Below are positions 6,353-11,622 of a stretch of DNA of 13,094 nt, in pieces. Within the stretch, counting starts at the first letter, position 1, and each line of letters begins with the position of its first letter. The DNA is from an uncultured Candidatus Melainabacteria bacterium (GTDB taxonomy: Bacteria; Cyanobacteriota; Vampirovibrionia; Gastranaerophilales; Gastranaerophilaceae), in contig CAKUVB010000031.1 of the NCBI GenBank assembly GCA_934693215.1, forward strand, positions 1-13,094. Direction: 5' to 3'. The translations under genes and the position numbers were made by a program. The notes beneath the pieces were generated by a model. That model ran no database searches. It was not told the DNA's origin and was given only the letters and a program-made list of their open reading frames with translations.

Positions 6353-8152
6353 ATGAAAAAGATAAAACATTTATTATTATTTTTGATTGCCATATGGATG
6401 TGGCAACTGCCTGCGAATTCAGCTCCAACAGGGGTTATAGAAACAGGTGGTCTCGGTGCGGGAATGTTCAACCAACTGCAAAGAGATGGGTCTGGTGTAT
6501 ATGATACTATGCAAAAAGACCAAATTAAACGATACAATGTCGAAAAAAACTTGATTTCTCCGGTTGAAAAGATTCAAACAACTGAAGATGAAGATAAGTT
6601 TGAAGTAGATATTCAAAGAGATTTAGAAAAAGATGGGGTTGTATATAACCCTCAATTCTTGGTACGTAAAGTTAAATTTGAAGGTAATACAAAAATCAAA
6701 TCAAAAGTTTTGGAGTCAATTGGTTCTGATGTTATTGACCACGAGATTTATTTTGAAGATTTGTTGACTTATGCACTAAGAATTAGTAGATATTATCAAT
6801 CAAAAGGTTATCTAACAAGTTATGCTTATGTGCCGGCACAACAGATTAAAGATGGTGTTGTAACTATTTGTATAGTTGAAAGTACTGTTGGTGATGTTGA
6901 GGTTACCGGTAATAAATGGGCTAGAACTTGGTACCTTAAAAATGTAATGATGGGTCGTGACGGCTTAAGAGAAGGTACTGTATTCAATGCAAGAGCTTTG
7001 CAAGGTGCATTAAGAGAAATGAACGAAGAAACTTATATGCAAGCTCAGTCTACTATTTCTAAGAACGGTGACGATACAAAAATTGATTTAGAAGTAAGAG
7101 ATAAATTCCCATTAAGATTTAATTTCTCTTGGGACGATTACGGTCGTACTTATACAGGTGTTCAAAGAGCATCTTTCTTGCTTGGTCTTGATAACTTAAC
7201 TGGTTTTGGTGACAAAATCTACGGTGGAACAATTCTTTCATCAGGTTCTACAGGTGTTTTAGCAGGTTATTCTATCCCTGTTAGTCCTTACGGAACAAGA
7301 GTTTCTTTTGATTATTCAAATTCAAATATCAGTTTGGGTGGACCTTATAAATTCTTGAATGTAAAAGGTCGTTCTCAAAGTTTAGGTGTTAGAGTTACTC
7401 ACCCAATAATCAGAAATGCAAAAACAGATGTTGTAGTGTATACTGGTATAGACTTTGTTGATGCAGATACTTATTCAAAACGATTAAATTACACATTATC
7501 AGATTATAAACTATATGTTATCAGATCTGGTATTCGTGGTATAAGAGATGATAAATACGGTCGTTGGTTAGGTACTTTAGGTGTTGATGTAGGTCTTGGT
7601 GGTACATCAAAACTTACAACACCGTCTGATAGTACATTCGTAAAAATTGTCGCTGGTGCAACTCGTGTACACAGGTTATGGGGACGTGTTATTGGTTTAG
7701 TTCGTGTTAACGGTCAATATTCACCAAACAAATTGTTCGCAGTTGAACAAATGCAAATGGGTGGTCCTTACACATTAAGAGGTTATCAACCTGCTGAATT
7801 GATTGGTGACTATGGTGTAACCGGTACTGTTGAAGTTAGAACACCAATTCCTGGATTTAAGAAAATTCTTCCTAAGAAACTTAAATTCGTTGATGACAGA
7901 GTTAGACTTGCTGCGTTCTATGATTTTGGTTGGATAAAGGAAAATGGACATATTTATAATTATCCACAAAACTTCTTGCACAGTGTTGGTTTCGGCTCTT
8001 ATATTAACCTAACAGATTGGTTATCTATGCAATTTGGTGTAGGTTTCCCTCTAGGAACAAAATACTATGATGAAAGCACTGCAAGATTCTACTTTGGTAT
8101 TAATTCCGAAATGGATAACTTGATACCGTTTAGAAAAACAGAAAAATTATAA
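6353..8152 (+). CDS. TpsB/Omp85-superfamily outer-membrane transporter (ShlB/FhaC-like)
   Basis: A 599-residue outer-membrane protein. The signal peptide (1-24, ending ANSA) is followed by a linker of about 75 residues, two POTRA domains (about 102-177 starting FLVRKVKFEGNTKI, and 179-249), and a beta-barrel to the C-terminus. The conserved barrel motif MGGPYTLRGYQP at 469-480 matches the (V/L)RGY loop motif of FhaC/ShlB and BamA. Two POTRA domains fit two-partner secretion transporters, which export large beta-helical exoproteins; BamA would have about five. No exoprotein partner is seen nearby. After the likely final strand (ARFYFGIN) a polar tail of about 16 residues follows, whereas barrels usually end in an aromatic residue. 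A GGGG ribosome site precedes the ATG. Many C-ending and CGT codons suggest high expression. A general Omp85-type insertion role is the alternative. Confidence 0.85.
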   Translation: MKKIKHLLLFLIAIWMWQLPANSAPTGVIETGGLGAGMFNQLQRDGSGVYDTMQKDQIKRYNVEKNLISPVEKIQTTEDEDKFEVDIQRDLEKDGVVYNPQFLVRKVKFEGNTKIKSKVLESIGSDVIDHEIYFEDLLTYALRISRYYQSKGYLTSYAYVPAQQIKDGVVTICIVESTVGDVEVTGNKWARTWYLKNVMMGRDGLREGTVFNARALQGALREMNEETYMQAQSTISKNGDDTKIDLEVRDKFPLRFNFSWDDYGRTYTGVQRASFLLGLDNLTGFGDKIYGGTILSSGSTGVLAGYSIPVSPYGTRVSFDYSNSNISLGGPYKFLNVKGRSQSLGVRVTHPIIRNAKTDVVVYTGIDFVDADTYSKRLNYTLSDYKLYVIRSGIRGIRDDKYGRWLGTLGVDVGLGGTSKLTTPSDSTFVKIVAGATRVHRLWGRVIGLVRVNGQYSPNKLFAVEQMQMGGPYTLRGYQPAELIGDYGVTGTVEVRTPIPGFKKILPKKLKFVDDRVRLAAFYDFGWIKENGHIYNYPQNFLHSVGFGSYINLTDWLSMQFGVGFPLGTKYYDESTARFYFGINSEMDNLIPFRKTEKL

Positions 8153-8177
8153 AAAGTAAGAAATATAATGATAAAGT

Positions 8178-8214
8178 AAAGACTCCTTTGAAATATAAGG
8201 AGTCTTTGTTTTTA
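8178..8214 (+). terminator. Rho-independent terminator of the TpsB-like gene
   Basis: A perfect 11-bp stem (8178-8188 with 8197-8207) with an 8-base loop is followed by GTTTTT and further T-rich sequence. It isolates the barrel gene from the operon that begins at 8279. Confidence 0.92.
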
Positions 8215-8242
8215 ATTTAGTAGTCCAAATATCTGAAATTTG

Positions 8243-8271
8243 TTGAATAATTCCTAAATTTATAGTATAAC
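8243..8271 (+). promoter_or_regulatory. Promoter of the aryl-polyene-like operon, apparently leaderless
   Basis: TTGAAT (8243-8248) and TATAAC (8266-8271) have a 17-bp spacer. The first transcribed base would be about 8278-8279, the latter being the A of the start codon. An alternative -10, TATAGT at 8261-8266, would leave a leader of only a few bases. No ribosome-binding sequence precedes the ATG, which agrees with a leaderless message. Confidence 0.5.
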
Positions 8272-8278
8272 GGTAGAC

Positions 8279-8536
8279 ATGGAATTGAAAAATGAAATTA
8301 AAGATTTAATAATAAAATCGTTGGATTTGGAAGATATCACAAGAGATGATATAAAAGATGATGAGCCACTTTTTAATGATGGTTTAGGTCTAGATTCTAT
8401 TGATGCTTTAGAGATAGGTATGGCTCTTCAAAAAAAATATAAACTATCAATGGATTCTGATAAAGAACAGAATTCAAAGAATTTTTATTCAATAAATACG
8501 TTAACAGATTATGTGAGGTCAAAAATTAATGGCTGA
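8279..8536 (+). CDS. Acyl carrier protein, first of two (ApeE-like)
   Basis: An 85-residue acyl carrier protein. The phosphopantetheine attachment site is S40 in GLGLDSIDALEIG, preceded by the acidic helix typical of the family. It resembles carrier proteins of aryl polyene clusters more than the housekeeping AcpP: it has EPLFNDGLGLDSIDALE in the core and a C-terminal part with FYSINTLTDYV. It would hold the growing acyl chain as a thioester in the cytosol. It is the first gene of the operon, with no leader or ribosome site visible, and it overlaps the next gene by 8 bases. A 21-bp stretch at codons 19-25 is nearly identical to one in the second carrier gene. ACP identity is secure; the ApeE assignment rests on gene order. 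Confidence 0.93.
   Translation: MELKNEIKDLIIKSLDLEDITRDDIKDDEPLFNDGLGLDSIDALEIGMALQKKYKLSMDSDKEQNSKNFYSINTLTDYVRSKING
8333..8353 (+). repeat. Copy 1 of a 21-bp direct repeat in the carrier-protein genes
   Basis: Identical to 8535-8555 at 20 of 21 positions (C versus A at position 6). It encodes DITRDDI at residues 19-25 of the first carrier protein. Confidence 0.8.
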
Positions 8537-8783
8537 TATAACAAGAGATGATATATTTGCAATATTAAAAGGAATACTTGTAGATGAGTTTGAGGTTGTT
8601 CCTGAAAATGTTGTTCTTAATGCAGATTTGTTTGACGATTTGGAGTTAGATAGTGTAGATGCAGTTGATTTAGCAGTAAGATTACAACAAAACACAGGTA
8701 AAAAGGTTTCACCTGCGGAGTTTAAACAAATAAGAACAGTTGGTGATGTTGTAAATGCTATTGTTAAGTTAATGCAAGAATAA
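8529..8783 (+). CDS. Acyl carrier protein, second of two (ApeF-like)
   Basis: An 84-residue acyl carrier protein with the phosphopantetheine serine S42 in LELDSVDAVDLAV. The following sequence NTGKKVSPAEFKQIRTVGDVV (split here at about 55-75) is characteristic of the second carrier of aryl polyene clusters. Two differing carriers are usual there, probably used at different stages (loading versus elongation), though which does what cannot be read from sequence. The ATG lies inside the end of the first carrier gene; a GAGGT at 8515-8519 serves as its ribosome site. Its N-terminus carries the DITRDDI repeat at residues 3-9, a place not equivalent to that in the first carrier. Confidence 0.93.
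   Translation: MADITRDDIFAILKGILVDEFEVVPENVVLNADLFDDLELDSVDAVDLAVRLQQNTGKKVSPAEFKQIRTVGDVVNAIVKLMQE
8535..8555 (+). repeat. Copy 2 of the 21-bp direct repeat
   Basis: Starts 202 bases after copy 1 and is read as DITRDDI in the frame of the second carrier protein. Recombination between copies would fuse the two genes in frame into a single carrier. Confidence 0.8.
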
Positions 8784-8785
8784 TT

Positions 8786-9196
8786 ATGGCAAGATTAAAA
8801 CCTATACTACCTATATTATTAATGTTGATTGTCATTTATTGTTTTTATTTTACAAGAATAACAGTTTTAAAGTTTTATCCGATTCTTATAAATTTATTCT
8901 TTTTTATATGTTTTTTTGTATCAAATTTTAAAAACAAAACAATTATTCAAATAATTGCAGAGAAGATAGATGGGAATTTGCCTTTTGAGTTGGTTTTATA
9001 CACCAAAAAACTTAATTGGGTTTGGACGGTTATAACTGGTATAAATCTTATATTATCTTTTATAACATTGTTTATGAATAATAAATTCTGGGCTTTATAC
9101 AATGGTTGTATCTCATATTTTTTGGTAGGTATAACTTTTCTTGTGGAATACCCAATAAGAATTTGGTATAAGAGGAGATTGAATTTTGAAAAATGA
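8786..9196 (+). CDS. COG4648-type small inner-membrane protein (ApeG-like)
   Basis: A 136-residue hydrophobic protein with four likely membrane segments at about 7-23, 29-46, 77-96 and 103-122. The C-terminal half has the recognisable pattern KKLNWVWTV ... FWALYNGCISYFLVG ... LVEYPIRIWYKRR of the COG4648 family, which is found in aryl polyene and related type II clusters next to the carrier proteins. Its biochemical role is unknown to me; a membrane anchor for the synthase or a part of export are possibilities. It starts 2 bases after the second carrier gene and lacks a strong ribosome site, so translation is probably coupled. Its last 11 bases overlap the ligase gene. Confidence 0.75.
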   Translation: MARLKPILPILLMLIVIYCFYFTRITVLKFYPILINLFFFICFFVSNFKNKTIIQIIAEKIDGNLPFELVLYTKKLNWVWTVITGINLILSFITLFMNNKFWALYNGCISYFLVGITFLVEYPIRIWYKRRLNFEK

Positions 9197-10712
9197 TTCG
9201 GTTTTTTTGATATCTTCAGGTAAACCAATTTTGTATGAAGATTTTAAACTTATTGCACAAAAACAAGCGGGGTATATCAAAACTTTAAATCCTAAAAAAG
9301 TTGTGTTGTCCGGTGATAATACGTATGTGTTTTTGGTTAATTTGTTTGCTTGTATGTATTTGAATATCCCTGTTCAATTAATACAAGATAAATCAAAGTT
9401 AGAATATTCAGAAGGGGTATATATAGATAGTATTTTTGAAGCTGAACCTATATCTGAACAGAGTGTAAGTGAGGATTTTTTAATAGAATTTTTGACTTCA
9501 GGCTCAACTTCAGAACCAAAAGTTATAAGAAAAGTTTTGAGAAATATTTTGCAAGAAGCAAAAACTATTTCTCAAACATTTGATTTTTCAGCTATTCAGG
9601 AGTTCAATATAACTGCACCATTAACTCATTTATATGGCTTTACTTTTGGTTTTGCTGTGCCATATCTAAATGAAAAAACAATATGTGCTGACAGAATATC
9701 TTTTCCTGAACAAATAACTAAAGGACATAGCGTGTTGATTTCAACACCTTCGTTTTTGTCTATGATAGCTAAATATAATATTGTTTTACCAACAATGCCT
9801 TTATATATAATATCTGCCGGGGCAAGATTTGATACGATAGAATATTTTGAACGCAAAACAAATGTGGTTGAAATATATGGCTCAACAGAAACCGGTATTA
9901 TTGCGTACCGTCAAAGTTCACGAAAAAATTTACAGCTTTTTGATAAAGTAAAAATAGAAAATGATGTAGTTTCTTCACCTTATATTTATGATGGCGAGTA
10001 CAAGCTAGATGATTCTATACAAATAGCAGAAGATGGGTTACAGGTTTTGTCCCGTAAAGATAGAGTTGTAAAAATACAAGAAAAAAGAGTTTCGTTATAT
10101 GAAACAGAAAAATATATAAATCAATCTAATTATGTTTCCGAAAGTTTTGTGTTAAAAAATTCTGAAAAGTTAGCTTGTGTATGTGTATTGAATAACAATG
10201 GTGTTGACGAATTTTTAAAATTAGGTAAAGTTGAATTTGTAAAAAAAATGAAAAAAGATTTGCGAGCAAATCTAGATATTGTTCCTCAAAAATGGAAGTT
10301 TGTAAATGAAATTCCTAAAAATAATATGGGCAAAATGAATTTGGAATATATGAAGGACTTATTTGGTGTGAGATTGTCTTTACCATTGGTAATTTCAAGA
10401 GAAAAGACGATGTTAGGTTTAGTTTTTCATCGTGATTGTAATTTCTTTAAAGGACATTTTAAGGATTATCCAATAGTTCCGGGGGTTGTTCAGTTGTATT
10501 ATGCAAGTTTTTATATAAAAGAGTTGTTTGGGTATAAGGTAGATGTTGGACAATTAAAGAAAATTAAATTTTCAAATATTATTAAACCTGATAAAAAAAT
10601 ATCTTTATCTTTTACAGAAAATGCAAATTCAATTTTGTATAAATATTTTGATGATGATAAAGTATATTCAAGTGGACAGTTGCCAAAAGAAAATATTTTT
10701 AGGAGTAAATAA
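9186..10712 (+). CDS. AMP-dependent acyl ligase fused to a hotdog-fold dehydratase (ApeH-ApeI-like fusion)
   Basis: A 508-residue two-domain enzyme. Residues 1 to about 400 are an AMP-binding (ANL) ligase with the P-loop TSGSTSEPK (104-112), the YGSTET motif (231-236), the hinge SRKDRVVKI (289-297) and the C-terminal catalytic lysine K383 in PKNNMGKMN. Residues about 405-500 are a hotdog dehydratase with GHFKDYPIVPGVVQL (423-437), the layout of FabZ/ApeI enzymes; H424 is present. The position of the FabZ catalytic glutamate is tyrosine (Y438). The ligase would activate an aryl or acyl acid and load it on a carrier protein; the hotdog part would dehydrate 3-hydroxyacyl intermediates. Translation starts at TTG 9186, 8 bases after GAGGAG (9172-9177); no in-frame ATG occurs before codon 57. 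In clusters I recall, these are separate genes. Confidence 0.85.
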   Translation: MKNDSVFLISSGKPILYEDFKLIAQKQAGYIKTLNPKKVVLSGDNTYVFLVNLFACMYLNIPVQLIQDKSKLEYSEGVYIDSIFEAEPISEQSVSEDFLIEFLTSGSTSEPKVIRKVLRNILQEAKTISQTFDFSAIQEFNITAPLTHLYGFTFGFAVPYLNEKTICADRISFPEQITKGHSVLISTPSFLSMIAKYNIVLPTMPLYIISAGARFDTIEYFERKTNVVEIYGSTETGIIAYRQSSRKNLQLFDKVKIENDVVSSPYIYDGEYKLDDSIQIAEDGLQVLSRKDRVVKIQEKRVSLYETEKYINQSNYVSESFVLKNSEKLACVCVLNNNGVDEFLKLGKVEFVKKMKKDLRANLDIVPQKWKFVNEIPKNNMGKMNLEYMKDLFGVRLSLPLVISREKTMLGLVFHRDCNFFKGHFKDYPIVPGVVQLYYASFYIKELFGYKVDVGQLKKIKFSNIIKPDKKISLSFTENANSILYKYFDDDKVYSSGQLPKENIFRSK

Positions 10713-11129
10713 ATGATAAAAACTTCAATGATTTTAGATGTACCATTTTATGATGTTGACCCTATGAATATTGTCTGGCATGGCAATTATATTAAGTATT
10801 TAGAACAAGCAAGATGTGATATGTTCTCAAAAATAGGATATACATATATGGATATGTATAATGATGGGTTTATGTATCCTATAGCAAAAATGGAATTCAA
10901 GTTTATTAAACCTTCAACTTTTGGAGATAAGCTACGGGTTGAATGTGAGTTGAAAGATATAGAGCCTGCAATAAATATAAAATACACTATTTATAATGAG
11001 GAAACAGGAGAAAAAATTTTTAAAGCTAAATCAATGCAGATATGTGTTGATAAACATTCTATGCAAAGTATTTATGCAGAACCTGTGAATTTAAAGGAAA
11101 AAATCGAACAGTATGAAAATTCTATGTAA
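10713..11129 (+). CDS. YbgC/FcbC-type acyl-thioesterase (ApeK-like)
   Basis: A 138-residue single-hotdog 4HBT thioesterase. The catalytic block FYDVDPMNIVWHGNYIKYLE at 12-31 matches the YbgC/FcbC signature, with D16 as the catalytic acid and H23. Later strands (MEFKFIKPSTFGDKLRVE) fit the fold. It would hydrolyse acyl-ACP or acyl-CoA, releasing finished or stalled chains. The ATG follows the stop codon of the ligase with no spacing, and AGGAG (10701-10705) is 7 bases upstream. Its 3' end overlaps the LolA-like gene by 17 bases. In known aryl polyene clusters a thioesterase of this class lies between the acyltransferase/lyase genes and the LolA-like gene, as here apart from the missing genes. 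Confidence 0.9.
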   Translation: MIKTSMILDVPFYDVDPMNIVWHGNYIKYLEQARCDMFSKIGYTYMDMYNDGFMYPIAKMEFKFIKPSTFGDKLRVECELKDIEPAINIKYTIYNEETGEKIFKAKSMQICVDKHSMQSIYAEPVNLKEKIEQYENSM

Positions 11130-11622
11130 AATATTTTTAGTAATAATACTTCTATCAAATGTTGTTTTTGCATCAGATGTATTCTCTCACCCTTCTGATG
11201 CTAAAACCGTTATGAAGCATATTCCTAATTTTAGTAATATAAATTGTCCTTTTACTCAAACTAAAATTCTTCCAAACTCAGCGGTTGTTTTAAAATCGAG
11301 TGGGGATTTTTCGTTCAAGAAAGAGGAAGGTGTTGTTTTTTATACAAAATATCCGGTAAAAATGACTACGACTTATGATAAAAATGAACAGGTAAATAGG
11401 ATTATAAATAATGTTATAAACAAAAATTATGTTTATTTGAATAAAAATTTCAAATTCTATTTCAAAAATTCTTCTGTTTGGGAGTTGGGACTTGTTCCAA
11501 ATAATCCGCAAATGAAAAAATATGTGAAAAGTCTTTATATATCAGGAAAGAAGAATATACATATAATAGAGATAAAAGCTACAGATGGAACAATAACTAA
11601 AGTGAGTTTTAAGATAGATTAA
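11113..11622 (+). CDS. LolA-like periplasmic lipid or lipoprotein carrier (ApeL-like)
   Basis: A 169-residue exported protein with signal peptide MKILCKIFLVIILLSNVVFA (cleavage after A20) and no lipobox, so it should be soluble in the periplasm. The mature part has LolA-family features: FTQTKILPNSAVVLKSSGDF at about 47-66, followed by FSFKKEEGVVFYTKYPVKM, and repeated beta strands to the end. LolA proteins carry hydrophobic cargo across the periplasm. Those in aryl polyene clusters are thought to carry the lipid-like polyene, not lipoproteins. The start lies 17 bases inside the thioesterase gene and the stop overlaps the exporter start by one base. The sequence is divergent and the family call depends partly on context. 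Confidence 0.75.
   Translation: MKILCKIFLVIILLSNVVFASDVFSHPSDAKTVMKHIPNFSNINCPFTQTKILPNSAVVLKSSGDFSFKKEEGVVFYTKYPVKMTTTYDKNEQVNRIINNVINKNYVYLNKNFKFYFKNSSVWELGLVPNNPQMKKYVKSLYISGKKNIHIIEIKATDGTITKVSFKID

Noticed and set aside
6353..8152. BamA, the main outer-membrane assembly protein
   Set aside because: Only two POTRA domains are visible, where about five are expected, and the barrel motif fits the FhaC/ShlB side better; kept as an alternative.
8178..8278. Riboswitch or attenuator before the polyene-like operon
   Set aside because: The only strong structure is the terminator of the upstream gene; too little room remains between promoter and start codon for a leader element.
8279..8783. Housekeeping acpP of fatty acid synthesis
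   Set aside because: There are two differing carriers in tandem, no fab genes nearby, and a thioesterase, LolA-like carrier and exporter in the same operon; this fits a secondary type II cluster.
8947..9228. A reverse-strand gene of 93 codons opposite the COG4648 protein and the ligase start
   Set aside because: The forward strand shows conserved membrane-protein sequence and operon overlaps; the reverse frame shows nothing recognisable.
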